Below are positions 1 to 7,687 of a stretch of 64,000 nt of DNA, piece after piece. The DNA is taken from NCBI RefSeq assembly GCF_015674855.1, contig NZ_JADMLG010000002.1:1-64000 (forward strand). Direction: 5' to 3'. The notes beneath the pieces were generated by a model. It saw only the letters and a list, made by a program, of their open reading frames with translations, did no database searches and was not told where the DNA came from. The number at the start of each line of letters is the position of its first letter. Position 1 is the first letter of the stretch. Position numbers and translations under genes: made by a program. Source of the stretch: Nocardia bovistercoris (GTDB lineage Bacteria; Actinomycetota; Actinomycetes; Mycobacteriales; Mycobacteriaceae).

Positions 1-70
1 GTCCCAGCGGGCGATACTTGCTCCTGCGTCGCATTGTCTCGCCCGCTGGGACGCGAGACGGCCGCGAACC
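1..70 (+). repeat. Partial copy 1 of the ~125-bp hairpin repeat
   Basis: This is the right part of the element found in full at 5996-6120; the left part is cut off by the window edge. It aligns without gaps to 6051-6120. The inner stem arms GTCCCAGCGGGCGA and TCGCCCGCTGGGAC are perfectly complementary. They differ from the full copies at three positions on each side, and every change is compensated by its partner. It ends in the same GGCCGCGAACC arm. Confidence 0.85.
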
Positions 71-246
71 GTCGCTCGTCGGGCTCGCTCCCTTGGGGCT
101 GGGTGGGGGCTTGGAACGAGACACTTGGGGGTTCGCCGAGGGGGGTTTCGGGGGGTGGGGTGGGATGGTCGGCTTTGTTGGTCCATCCGTTGGGGTGGCT
201 GGTCCGAATCAGAGGGGTAGGCATCTACCTCCTGGAGAAGGAAACC

Positions 247-951
247 ATGGTCAATTCTAAGACCGGTATCCATCGTCGCGTGGCTCGGCGCACCACCACT
301 TCTTTGTTGGTGGGGACGCTGCCGGTGGCCGTGGCCATCGCTGCCGCTCCCGCGTTCGCGGCGCCGTCCGCGTGGCCGTCGGCTGTCGGTGAATCCGATT
401 TCGGTGTGCTGGGCGTACCGCTGGCGGCCGTGGCGGAACCGGAGCCGGGTGCGTCTGTCGATCCCGGTGCGCCGGGCGTTCCGCCTGCCTCTGCGAACAC
501 CATTCGGATCGGGGATATCGAGACCGGTAGGCCCGATTTCGTTCCGCCGGATATCGCGCAGCAGATCAATGACGGGGCCGAAGCCGCCGAGTCGTCCTTG
601 TCGGATGCGCTGGAGTCGGCGGGGGTGGAGCATGCTCGGTCCGATCGGGTTGCCGAGGATGTGCTCGGGGCCAGTGTGGTCGGGGCGAGCGTCGGGGCGA
701 CTCTGGCCAGTCCGGTGGCGGCTACCAGTGCGTTGATCGGGGCGGCGACGGGGCTTGTCGTCGGTATTCCGTTTCTGCCCGCGGGCCTGGTGGTCATGCC
801 GGTGGTGTGCGGGGTGATCGGGTACGGGGTGATCGCCGCGCCCGCGATGGCTATCGGGGCGGCGGTGGGGGCCGCGGTGGGGGCGGTCGAGGGGTTCTCC
901 GCGCCGCTGCCGTCCGATCCGGGTGCGCCGCAGCCGGAGGCGGGCGCGTAG
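247..951 (+). CDS. Secreted Ala/Gly-rich hypothetical protein
   Basis: I do not recognise a named family. The 234-aa product starts at ATG 247 behind a purine-rich ribosome site (GAGAAGGA). Its N-terminus has several arginines, then a hydrophobic stretch ending in an Ala-rich AFA/A signal-peptidase site near residue 40, so export is likely. The middle carries an amphipathic segment rich in Glu and Ala. The C-terminal half (about residues 145-215) is a long Gly/Ala/Val-rich hydrophobic region that could form membrane-inserting helices, followed by a Pro-rich tail. Small secreted proteins of this make-up are common in Nocardia and Rhodococcus. No neighbour explains its role. An upstream ATG would add residues encoded by G-rich DNA and is unlikely. 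Confidence 0.7.
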   Translation: MVNSKTGIHRRVARRTTTSLLVGTLPVAVAIAAAPAFAAPSAWPSAVGESDFGVLGVPLAAVAEPEPGASVDPGAPGVPPASANTIRIGDIETGRPDFVPPDIAQQINDGAEAAESSLSDALESAGVEHARSDRVAEDVLGASVVGASVGATLASPVAATSALIGAATGLVVGIPFLPAGLVVMPVVCGVIGYGVIAAPAMAIGAAVGAAVGAVEGFSAPLPSDPGAPQPEAGA

Positions 952-1008
952 ACCGCACCCGCGCTGTCACGGCCTCGGTGTCTCGCGAAGGCGCCGAGGC
1001 CGATCCGG

Positions 1009-2187
1009 TCAGCGTCGGGTGACGGAGGTGGGCAGGTGGGCGAATCCGCGGTTGTTCGAGGAGTGGATGCGCGCTGCCCGCTCGTCATCGATCTCGTAGT
1101 CGGCCACCGTCGACGCGATTTCCTGGAGTGCGACACGCAACTCGAGGAGGCCGAGATTGGACCCGAGGCAGTGGTGTCGTCCGCTGCCGAAGATCAGGGC
1201 CGCTCCGGTGTCGCGGTCGAGGTCGAAGCCGTCGGGATCGTCGAAGACCTCGGGATCTCGGTTGGCGGCGCCGGTGAGCAGGAGCATGCGGGCGCCCGCG
1301 GGGACCGTTACGCCGTGGAGTTCGAATTCGGTGGTCGCGGTGCGTAACTGGGACTGGGTCGCGGGGTCGTAGCGCATCGACTCCGCGATCCAGTCGTCGA
1401 TGCGGCCGCCGAGGGCCGCGCGGCGCTGGTCGGGGTGCTCGGCGCCGGCGTGCCAGATGTTGCCCAGGGTGAGCATCGTGGTTTCGATGCCCGCGCCGAC
1501 GAGCAGGATGAGGACGCCGACGATTTCCTCGGGGGTGAGTCGGTCGTCGCCGTCGGCGGCGTCGAGCAGGGCCGAGAGCAGGTCGTCGCGGCGGTCGCGG
1601 GCGCGTTCGATGGTCAGTTCGGTGTAGTAGCCGACGAGTGCGCCGATCGCCTGCACCGCCTCGGGGCGCAGGTCGGTCGATTCCTCCTCGGTGTACATGA
1701 TCTGGGCGCCGAGTTCGCGCAGCTTGGCGCGGTCGGATTCGGGCACGCCGACGAGTTCGGAGATCACCTCGGTGGGGTAAGGGCCCGCGAATTCGGCGAT
1801 CAGGTCGAATTCGCCGCGTTCGATCAGGGGCGCGAGCAGTTCCTTCGCGATGGTGCGCAGTCGCGGTTCGAGGGCCTGCACGCGGTGCTGAGTGAAGGCG
1901 CGCACCACGAGTCCGCGCAGCCTGGTGTGCTTGGGCGGATCCATCGCGACGAACGAGAAGAACTGTTCGGCCTGCGGACCCCAGAACGCGGGTTCCATGC
2001 GCAGGCCGTTGGCGCTGGAGAACCGGTCGGAATCACGCAGCGCGGCCAGCACGTCGGCGTGGCGGGACAGCGCCCAGAAGTCGTCGGCCTCGTTGCGGAA
2101 TACGGGGGCCTGCGCACGCAGCCTGGCATAGTACGGGTACGGGTCGGCATGGACGTCGAAGTCATAGGGGCTGTACTGCAACGGCAC
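1009..2187 (-). CDS. Cytochrome P450
   Basis: A class I bacterial cytochrome P450, a heme monooxygenase that needs a separate ferredoxin and reductase; neither is encoded nearby. The 392-aa product has the I-helix oxygen-binding motif GAGIETT, the ExxR pair in ESMRYD, and the heme loop FGSGRHHCLG with the thiolate Cys. Length is normal for soluble actinobacterial P450s. I chose the GTG at 2187 because AAGGAAGG lies 7 nt upstream and the protein then starts at the usual Pro-Tyr-rich N-terminus. The open frame continues to 2556 but loses family similarity. It is divergent from the methyltransferase at 2256 (68 bp apart). The substrate cannot be read from sequence. Confidence 0.93.
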   Translation of the reverse strand: MPLQYSPYDFDVHADPYPYYARLRAQAPVFRNEADDFWALSRHADVLAALRDSDRFSSANGLRMEPAFWGPQAEQFFSFVAMDPPKHTRLRGLVVRAFTQHRVQALEPRLRTIAKELLAPLIERGEFDLIAEFAGPYPTEVISELVGVPESDRAKLRELGAQIMYTEEESTDLRPEAVQAIGALVGYYTELTIERARDRRDDLLSALLDAADGDDRLTPEEIVGVLILLVGAGIETTMLTLGNIWHAGAEHPDQRRAALGGRIDDWIAESMRYDPATQSQLRTATTEFELHGVTVPAGARMLLLTGAANRDPEVFDDPDGFDLDRDTGAALIFGSGRHHCLGSNLGLLELRVALQEIASTVADYEIDDERAARIHSSNNRGFAHLPTSVTRR

Positions 2188-2255
2188 GATACGGCCTTCC
2201 TTGGGCGCGAAAGTCGGGCTGACAGAATGGACACTAGTCGAGATGAATTGAGGGC

Positions 2256-3071
2256 GTGGTGGACTCGGATTCGACGTGGCCGGTGATCGATACCTCCAAA
2301 CCGCATCCGGCCCGGCGCTACGACTACTGGCTCGGCGGCAAGGACAACTATCCGGCCGACCGGGAATCGGCGGACGCGGTGGCGGCCGGATTCCCGACGG
2401 TGCGGCTCGCCGCGGTGGAGAATCGCAGTTTTCTGCGCCGCGCGGTGACCTTCCTCGCGGCGGACGCGGGCATCCGGCAGTTCCTCGACATCGGCGCCGG
2501 ACTGCCGACGGCGGGCAATGTGCACGAGATCGCCCAGGACATCGCCCCGAGCTCACGCATCGTCTACGTCGACAACGATCCCATCGTCCTGCTGCACGCC
2601 CGCGACCTGCTGCGCAGTTCCCCAGAGGGCGCGACCGCCTATATCGACGCCGACCTGCGCGACCCCGAGTCCATCCTCACCGCCCCCGCCGTGACCGAGG
2701 TGCTCGACCGCAGCGAGCCGATCGCGCTGATGCTGGTCGCGGTCATGCATTTCATCACCGACAACGAGGAGGCGTATCGGCTGGTGCGCACCCTGTGTTC
2801 GGCCATGCCGAGCGGCAGTTTCCTGGTGCTGTCGCACGCGACCAGCGATCATCTGGCCGCCGAGGACCTCGCCGACACCGACGCCGCCAACCTGCGCAGC
2901 GGTGTCCCGTTCCGACTACGCACGGGCGCCGAGATCACCGAATTCTTCCGAGGATACGAACTCGCGCCGCCGGGAATCGCCTCGGTGATCAACTGGCGAC
3001 CCGACTCGTGGCGCCCGCATCCGCGCCCGGAAGCGGTGTCGATGCTCGCCGGGGCCGCACGAATCCCCTGA
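2256..3071 (+). CDS. SAM-dependent methyltransferase, DUF574 type
   Basis: The 271-aa protein matches the actinobacterial S-adenosylmethionine-dependent methyltransferase family once called DUF574. It has the family signature RYDYWLGGKDNYPADR near residue 22 and the SAM-binding motif FLDIGAGLP at about residues 74-82, followed by an acidic strand end (VDND). These proteins are abundant in Nocardia and Streptomyces and their substrates are mostly unknown. Two GTG codons in tandem (2256, 2259) serve as start. The divergent P450 start is 68 bp away, so the two genes probably share a control region. A link between the two in tailoring a metabolite is possible but only inferred. Confidence 0.88.
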   Translation: MVDSDSTWPVIDTSKPHPARRYDYWLGGKDNYPADRESADAVAAGFPTVRLAAVENRSFLRRAVTFLAADAGIRQFLDIGAGLPTAGNVHEIAQDIAPSSRIVYVDNDPIVLLHARDLLRSSPEGATAYIDADLRDPESILTAPAVTEVLDRSEPIALMLVAVMHFITDNEEAYRLVRTLCSAMPSGSFLVLSHATSDHLAAEDLADTDAANLRSGVPFRLRTGAEITEFFRGYELAPPGIASVINWRPDSWRPHPRPEAVSMLAGAARIP

Positions 3072-3092
3072 TCGCGACGACTCGGGACGCAC

Positions 3093-3338
3093 TCAGTCGC
3101 GATGCGCCACGTCGTACCAGAGGTTCGGGACCGACCAGTCCCAGCGCTCGGCGTCGCAGCGGCCGAGATCGATCCGCTCGTGGCCGAGTTCGGCCCTGAC
3201 CGCCGCCGCGTCGAGGTCGGCTTGTTCGCGCAGCGCTTCCTGATAGCACTGCATGGAACCGCCGACGCTCGCGCCGTACAGGAGCAGGCCGCGTCGCAGG
3301 TGCCGCCACAGTGCGCTCACCGAGATGCCTAGTCGCAT
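3093..3338 (-). CDS. Small conserved-looking hypothetical protein (81 aa)
   Basis: I recognise no family. The ORF has a perfect AGGAGG ribosome site 6 nt before its ATG at 3338, which makes it a convincing gene despite its size. The N-terminal 25 residues are basic and moderately hydrophobic. The C-terminal part is acidic and ends in a Trp-rich segment (WDWSVPNLWYD). No cysteine pairs or clear membrane helix are present. It is convergent with the methyltransferase, with only 21 bp between stop codons. Confidence 0.65.
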   Translation of the reverse strand: MRLGISVSALWRHLRRGLLLYGASVGGSMQCYQEALREQADLDAAAVRAELGHERIDLGRCDAERWDWSVPNLWYDVAHRD

Positions 3339-3600
3339 CGGAACCTCCTCGACCTCGGTGCGGTCACGATACCGACCGCGCGGGCGCCGCGGGCCGGAAT
3401 TGCGATGATTCCAGTCGAAAAAATTGTTTTCTGCGAAAAACCGAACGGTCCGGTCAGGTCGGCCGATAAAGTTTTACTACGATGCGCGCACCGGATCCGA
3501 ATGAGATCCGCACACCCCGAAGCGCGGTCCCGAGAATTCGGTGACGAAACGAGACGCATCGCACTGGACAGCGACTTCCGTCGTGGAAAAGGGGTTCCAG
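3339..3600. other. Intergenic promoter region, locally AT-rich
   Basis: These 262 bp separate the divergent small gene (start 3338) and the transpeptidase gene (start 3601). Around 3410-3480 the sequence turns A/T-rich (runs AAAAAATTGTTTT and AAAGTTTTA), unusual in this genome and typical of a promoter. I could not assign a confident -35/-10 pair. No ORF with a ribosome site is seen. Confidence 0.4.
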
Positions 3601-4119
3601 ATGAGCGTCAACAATTCACGTGTCCGCCTCGCGACCTACGCGCTGCTCGCCGGTATCGCGGCCGTGATATTCGGCGCGACGACAACCGCGCAGGCGACGC
3701 CGCTGTGGCCGGGCGGACCCGACATCCCCGGCCTCCCGGCCATCGTGCCGCCGCTGCCACCCGCGCCGGTATATGCGCCCTGCTCGGCCGATACCCGCCT
3801 CTGCATGCGACTTTCCACCAACGAGGCCTGGCTGATGGAGGATGGGCGGGTCACCTACGGCCCGACGCCGATCTCCCACGGCCGACCCGGCTACGAAACG
3901 CCGCCGGGTCGATTCCGCGTCGCGTTCAAGAAGGAAGACCACTGGAGCACCATGCACAATGCGCCGATGAAGTGGGCGGTGTTCTTCAACGGGGATATCG
4001 CCACGCATATCGGACCGATCGAAGAACAGTCGCACGGCTGTATTCGCATGACTCCGGAAGGCGCGGAAGCGACATATAATCACCTGTCGCCGGGCGATAT
4101 CGTAGAAGTCGTGGAATGA
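3601..4119 (+). CDS. L,D-transpeptidase (YkuD fold) domain protein, exported
   Basis: The 172-aa protein carries the YkuD/L,D-transpeptidase catalytic signature: His136 (ATHIGP) followed by SHGCIRM, with Cys147 as expected nucleophile. These enzymes form 3-3 cross-links in peptidoglycan or attach proteins to it, outside the membrane. A hydrophobic signal segment spans about residues 9-32 and ends QATP, then comes a Pro-rich linker. It is shorter than the mycobacterial LdtMt enzymes, with no separate Ig-like domains. Start ATG 3601 follows GGAAAAGGGG; an upstream ATG at 3541 lacks a good site. The stop overlaps the ATG of the cupredoxin gene (ATGA), so the two are translated together. Confidence 0.85.
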   Translation: MSVNNSRVRLATYALLAGIAAVIFGATTTAQATPLWPGGPDIPGLPAIVPPLPPAPVYAPCSADTRLCMRLSTNEAWLMEDGRVTYGPTPISHGRPGYETPPGRFRVAFKKEDHWSTMHNAPMKWAVFFNGDIATHIGPIEEQSHGCIRMTPEGAEATYNHLSPGDIVEVVE

Positions 4120-4538
4120 GATCGAACCGCGCCGCGAAAAGTAACCGAATCGAATCGCGGCGAAAGCACCGACTCCGCCGCGCCGGACTCACCGTCGCCG
4201 TCGGCATCGGTGTGACGGCGGCGGGCTGCGGCGGCGGCGAAACCGACGGGATCGCCGTCGCGCCGCCGGTGCGGCCCCCGCCCGTCGCCGCGATCGTGGT
4301 CACCATCGAACACCAGCACTACGGTGCGCTGCCGCCGATCACCCCCGGCGCCCGCATCACCGTGGTCAACAACGACCTGGTCCGACACAGCGTCACCAGC
4401 AAACGGCCGGGACTGTTCGACCTGGTCGTCGAACCCGGCCGCGCGGTGACCTTCACCGCGCCCACCGAGATCGGCTCGCACCCGTTCTACTGCCGCTACC
4501 ACGCCTTCATGGACGGCTGGCTCAGCGTTCGCACCTGA
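4116..4538 (+). CDS. Cupredoxin-like lipoprotein
   Basis: A 140-aa protein with an Arg-rich N-terminus, a hydrophobic segment and a lipobox-like VTAAGC, so probably a lipoprotein on the outer face of the membrane. The mature part is a plastocyanin/azurin-like beta domain. The candidate type 1 copper ligands are visible: His in DLVRHSV, then Cys, His and Met in FYCRYHAFMDG. Such proteins carry electrons or bind copper. It overlaps the preceding transpeptidase gene by 4 bp, suggesting a joint envelope role; copper binding might affect the nearby thiol enzyme, but that is speculation. Confidence 0.85.
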   Translation: MRSNRAAKSNRIESRRKHRLRRAGLTVAVGIGVTAAGCGGGETDGIAVAPPVRPPPVAAIVVTIEHQHYGALPPITPGARITVVNNDLVRHSVTSKRPGLFDLVVEPGRAVTFTAPTEIGSHPFYCRYHAFMDGWLSVRT

Positions 4539-4571
4539 ACGCGGCCGCGCGCCGGGACTATCGTAGGAAAT

Positions 4572-4736
4572 GTGGGTGTCATCGGAGAACTGTTTCCCGG
4601 CAAGAAGCTGACCGACGAGAGCGGGCAGACCGGCGACGGGCAGACACATCGCCCGCGCGTCGAACTCGACCTCGACGCGGGCGTCATCCGGCTGTCCGGC
4701 CCGCCGTCCGAACCCGACGACGAATCGGCGGACTGA
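4572..4736 (+). CDS. Small acidic hypothetical protein (54 aa)
   Basis: A short GTG-started ORF whose product begins MGVIGELFPGKK and contains a VELDLDAGVIRLSGPP segment. It resembles the small acidic proteins with a VDLD...IR-type core that recur in actinobacteria (possibly DUF6191-like; recalled, not searched). The sequence GTAGGAAAT directly precedes the start. Codon use is typical for this genome, with strong third-position G/C. It ends 8 bp before the convergent sigma-factor gene. Function unknown. Confidence 0.6.
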   Translation: MGVIGELFPGKKLTDESGQTGDGQTHRPRVELDLDAGVIRLSGPPSEPDDESAD

Positions 4737-4744
4737 CCGGGCAT

Positions 4745-6181
4745 TCAATCCAGCGCGGCGATCTTGCGACCGAGCAGGGCGCGTTCGCGCTCGTTGCCGC
4801 ACAGCCCGATCGCCGCCTCGAATTCCGCGCGCGCCTCGTCGCGGCGCCCCATCCGGCTCAGCAGCTCACCGCGCACACTCGGCAGCAGATGCGAATTCCC
4901 CAGCGCCGCACCGGCGACCAGCTCGTCTACGATCGGCAGCGCGGCGGCGGGCCCACTCGCCATCGACACCGCGACCGCCCGGTTCAATTGCACCACCGGT
5001 GACGGCGCGAGCCTGCCGAGCGCCTCGTAGATCAGCACCACCCGTTCCCAATTCGTCTCCGCCACCGACAGCGCGACGGCATGGCATTCGGCGATCGCGG
5101 CCTGCAGACCGTAGGCGCCGAGACCGCGGCCGAGCCGTTCGGCCTGCGCGAGCGCGGCACGACCTCGGACGATCGCGGCACGGTCCCAGCGGCGGCGGTC
5201 CTGATCCTCGAGCAGCACCGGCTCACCATCGGGGCCCGTGCGCGCCGGGAACCGGGCCGCGGTCAGTTCGAGCAGCGCGAGCAGGCCGTGCACCTCCGGT
5301 TCGGTCGGCGCGAGGCGGGCAAGCACGCGCGCGAGCCGCTGCGCTTCGCCCGCGAGGTCGAAGCGGATCAGGTCGCCGCCCGAACTGGCCGACGAGCCCT
5401 CGGTGAAGATCAGGTAGATCACGCTCAGGACCGAACCGAGCCGTTCGGCCCGTTCACTCGCCCGAGGCGGCTCGAAGGGCACGCGGGCCGCGCCCAGGGT
5501 CTTCTTCGCGCGGGTGATCCGCGCCTGCACGGTCGCGGTCGGCACCAGGAATGCCTTGGCGATCTCGTCGCTGGTCAAGCCGCCGACCACGCGCAGGGTG
5601 AGCGCGACCCGCGCCTCCCTGGACAGCACCGGGTGGCAGGAGATGAAGATCAGGGTGAGGACGTCGTCGTCTATCCGGTCGGGATCCCACAGCACGTCGT
5701 GGCCGTCGGGGTCGGCTTCCGCGGGGGCGGCGCCGGTGAGGGCGCCGCCCTCGCCAAGGTCGCGGGCGAGAGCGGCGTAGCGGTCGTCGAGGGAGGAGCG
5801 GCGGCGGAAGGCGTCGATGGCGCGGCGGCGGCCGACGGTGAGGAGCCAGCCGACCGGATTGTTCGGCACGCCCTCGCGTGGCCAGGTCACCAGCGCCTCG
5901 GCCAGCGCCTCCTGGGCGAGGTCCTCCGCGAGCGCGAAATCGCCGGTGTACCGCGCGAGTGCACCGACGATCCGAGCCGACTCCATTCGCCACACTGTGT
6001 TTATGGCCGCGCCTTCGGCGCGGCGGGGTTCGCGGCCCCTTTTGTCTCGCGTCCGAGCGATCGATACTCGCGCCTGCGGCGCATTGTCTCGATCGCTCGG
6101 ACGCGAGACGGCCGCGAACCCTTTGGGGGGTTCCTCGGCCGGGTGCGCGACGGTGTCGGGCGGGTCGGGGTTGTCGCTCAC
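4745..6181 (-). CDS. ECF sigma factor with C-terminal helical extension (ECF42-like)
   Basis: A sigma factor of the extracytoplasmic-function class that directs RNA polymerase to its own promoters. Region 2 is visible around YTGDFALAEDLAQEAL and region 4 around LRVVGGLTSDEIAKAF. A roughly 200-residue TPR-like C-terminal part follows, as in ECF42 factors, which neighbour YCII/DGPF proteins. The family core starts at VWRMESARIV. The open frame, however, reaches GTG 6181, and residues 21-62 are encoded entirely by the 125-bp hairpin repeat. Either the repeat was inserted in frame, giving an odd N-terminal extension, or translation starts at GTG 5995 or ATG 5986 (product about 413 aa). It lies downstream of the YCII gene on the same strand. 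Confidence 0.88.
   Translation of the reverse strand: MSDNPDPPDTVAHPAEEPPKGFAAVSRPSDRDNAPQARVSIARTRDKRGREPRRAEGAAINTVWRMESARIVGALARYTGDFALAEDLAQEALAEALVTWPREGVPNNPVGWLLTVGRRRAIDAFRRRSSLDDRYAALARDLGEGGALTGAAPAEADPDGHDVLWDPDRIDDDVLTLIFISCHPVLSREARVALTLRVVGGLTSDEIAKAFLVPTATVQARITRAKKTLGAARVPFEPPRASERAERLGSVLSVIYLIFTEGSSASSGGDLIRFDLAGEAQRLARVLARLAPTEPEVHGLLALLELTAARFPARTGPDGEPVLLEDQDRRRWDRAAIVRGRAALAQAERLGRGLGAYGLQAAIAECHAVALSVAETNWERVVLIYEALGRLAPSPVVQLNRAVAVSMASGPAAALPIVDELVAGAALGNSHLLPSVRGELLSRMGRRDEARAEFEAAIGLCGNERERALLGRKIAALD
5996..6120 (+). repeat. Full copy 2 of the ~125-bp nested hairpin repeat
   Basis: This copy matches the reverse complement of 17910-18034 at 124 of 125 positions. It contains a 7-bp-arm hairpin (CCGCGCC-TTC-GGCGCGG) at the left end. 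Next comes a large nested palindrome: outer arms GGTTCGCGGCC and GGCCGCGAACC, and inner 21-bp perfect arms running from GTCTCGCGTCC to GGACGCGAGAC. The loop holds GCGCC-TGC-GGCGC. It lacks any coding gene of its own and overlaps the 5' end of the sigma-factor reading frame. It behaves like a REP- or MITE-type non-autonomous element; no target-site duplication is obvious. Confidence 0.93.
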
Positions 6182-6208
6182 GCCCGCACAATACGTGCGG
6201 GCCGTCGA

Positions 6209-6297
6209 CTTGTCCCTCGCGCGTGGGGGCGGGCTCAGTTCGACTGCTCCGGTCCGGTGCAGTGGGCCACTCGTCCCTCACGCGTGGGGGGCGGGCT
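6209..6297. repeat. Two imperfect 27-bp direct repeats
   Basis: Units at 6209-6235 and 6270-6297 share the pattern GTCCCTCxCGCGTGGGG followed by GCGGGCT and are 61 bp apart. They lie in the short gap between the YCII gene and the sigma-factor frame. They may be regulatory or remnants of slippage in G-rich DNA. Confidence 0.5.
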
Positions 6298-6303
6298 GGT
6301 TGA

Positions 6304-6723
6304 TCAGAGCTGGCCGGTGGCCTCGCGCCATGCTCGTTCCTTCTTGATCCACTCGTTGTCCTGGGGGAACTCATCGATCGTCGGGACTCGGCGGATCTCG
6401 GTCTTGAGGCCGGGGCCGCTGAGGGGGGCGCGCTTGGCCCATTCGATGGCCTCCTCCTTGGAGGCCACGTTCAGGATGTAGAAGCCGCCGAACAGTTCCT
6501 TGGTCTCGCCGTAGGGGCCGTCGGTGACGACGGGGGTTTCCGAGGAGTGGTCGACCACAACGCCTTCGGAAGCGTCGGCGAGTCCTTCGGCGGCTACCAG
6601 CACGCCCGCACGGATCATCTCGTCGTTGTAGCGGCCGATGGTCTCGAGCATCTGCTCGAAATCGATCTCGCCCATGTTCGCGTACGCCTCGTCGGTGGCG
6701 CGCATGACCAGCATGTACTTCAT
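6304..6723 (-). CDS. YCII/DGPF domain protein
   Basis: A 139-aa dimeric alpha-beta barrel protein of the YCII family with the DGPF signature (TDGPYGETKELFGGF; Tyr replaces Phe). Members are typically encoded next to ECF42-type sigma factors; their biochemical role is unclear and they may act as partner or signal sensor. The ATG at 6723 follows GGGAGA. It sits upstream of the sigma-factor gene on the same strand, but the usual tight spacing is broken by roughly 120-300 bp that include the hairpin repeat. Confidence 0.9.
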   Translation of the reverse strand: MKYMLVMRATDEAYANMGEIDFEQMLETIGRYNDEMIRAGVLVAAEGLADASEGVVVDHSSETPVVTDGPYGETKELFGGFYILNVASKEEAIEWAKRAPLSGPGLKTEIRRVPTIDEFPQDNEWIKKERAWREATGQL

Positions 6724-6851
6724 GACTGTCTCCCTGTTCGTCCGGGTCCCTCTCGGACCCTCTCACACACTGGTCGAACGGGTACGGCGTCGGATCGACA
6801 CGTCCGCCGAACTTTTCTCGAAATCTTTTTCCGGCCGTCGCGACGACCCGG

Positions 6852-7526
6852 CTAACGCGGGTTCACCAGGCGGGTCTCGTAGGCGTAGATGGCGGCCTGG
6901 GTGCGGTCGCGCAGGTCGAGTTTGTCGAGTATCCGGCCGACGTGGGTCTTGACGGTCTGATCCGAGATCACCATCTCCCGCGCGATCTCGGAGTTGGACA
7001 GCCCGCGCGCGATCAGGATCAGCACCTCGGTCTCGCGGGCGGTGAGGTCGGCGGGTTTGGCTCCGGTCTCCCCCGTTCGGCCGGTGCCCTGGCGCGCGAA
7101 TTCGGCGAGCAGGCGCTTGGTGACCGAGGGGGCCAGCAGCGCGTCGCCGGTCGCGACCACGCGCACCGCCTCGCCCAGCGATTTGGCCGAGGACTCCTTC
7201 AGCAGGAATCCGGACGCGCCCGCGCTCAACGCCGAGTACACATACGCGTCGAGGTCGAAGGTGGTCAGCACGATCACCTTGGTCGGGCCCGCGGCGGTGA
7301 TGGCGCGGGTGGCTTCGATCCCGTCGCAGACCGGCATCCGCACATCCATGAGGACCACATCGGGTCCGAGACGTTCGGTCTCGAGCACCGCCTGCCGCCC
7401 GTCGGCGGCCTGCCCGATCACCTCGATGTCGGGCTGGCTGTTCAGCAGGACGGCCAGACCCTCGCGCACCAGTTCCTGATCGTCGGCGATCAGCACGCGT
7501 ATGCTCTCGATCTCTTGTTCCGTCAA
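6852..7526 (-). CDS. NarL/FixJ-type response regulator (orphan)
   Basis: A 224-aa two-component response regulator. The receiver domain (about residues 8-125) has the acidic pair in IADDQE, the phosphoacceptor Asp in VLMDVRMP and the conserved Lys in FLLKESS. The C-terminal LuxR-type helix-turn-helix (about 155-215) carries LTARETEVLILIARGLSNSEIA. The start is probably TTG at 7526. No histidine kinase gene lies next to it. The divergent ABC transporter (start 7688) is a natural target, since such regulators often control exporter pairs. The nearest unpaired kinase is at 27507-28673, across the polyketide cluster. Confidence 0.92.
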   Translation of the reverse strand: MTEQEIESIRVLIADDQELVREGLAVLLNSQPDIEVIGQAADGRQAVLETERLGPDVVLMDVRMPVCDGIEATRAITAAGPTKVIVLTTFDLDAYVYSALSAGASGFLLKESSAKSLGEAVRVVATGDALLAPSVTKRLLAEFARQGTGRTGETGAKPADLTARETEVLILIARGLSNSEIAREMVISDQTVKTHVGRILDKLDLRDRTQAAIYAYETRLVNPR

Positions 7527-7687
7527 GGGAATTCGCCCCTCCTGCTACCGGTCCGCCGCCCCGCGGGCGGACCACATGGACACAGCGTAATGCGCGGCGC
7601 GGCGGCCGCATCACTCCCGAGAGCTACTCGAAAAGACCGCTCCGAGGTTGGATGTGGTCGAGGGCCGCCGATTCCTACTCTCGGAAT

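Noticed and set aside
225..1136. Minus-strand frame opposite the secreted Ala/Gly-rich protein
   Set aside because: The plus-strand gene has a ribosome site and a signal peptide; the minus translation is Thr/Pro/Ala-rich noise.
1435..2286. Plus-strand open frame antisense to the P450 gene
   Set aside because: The P450 heme loop, I-helix and ExxR are unambiguous on the minus strand; the opposite frame has no ribosome site or motif.
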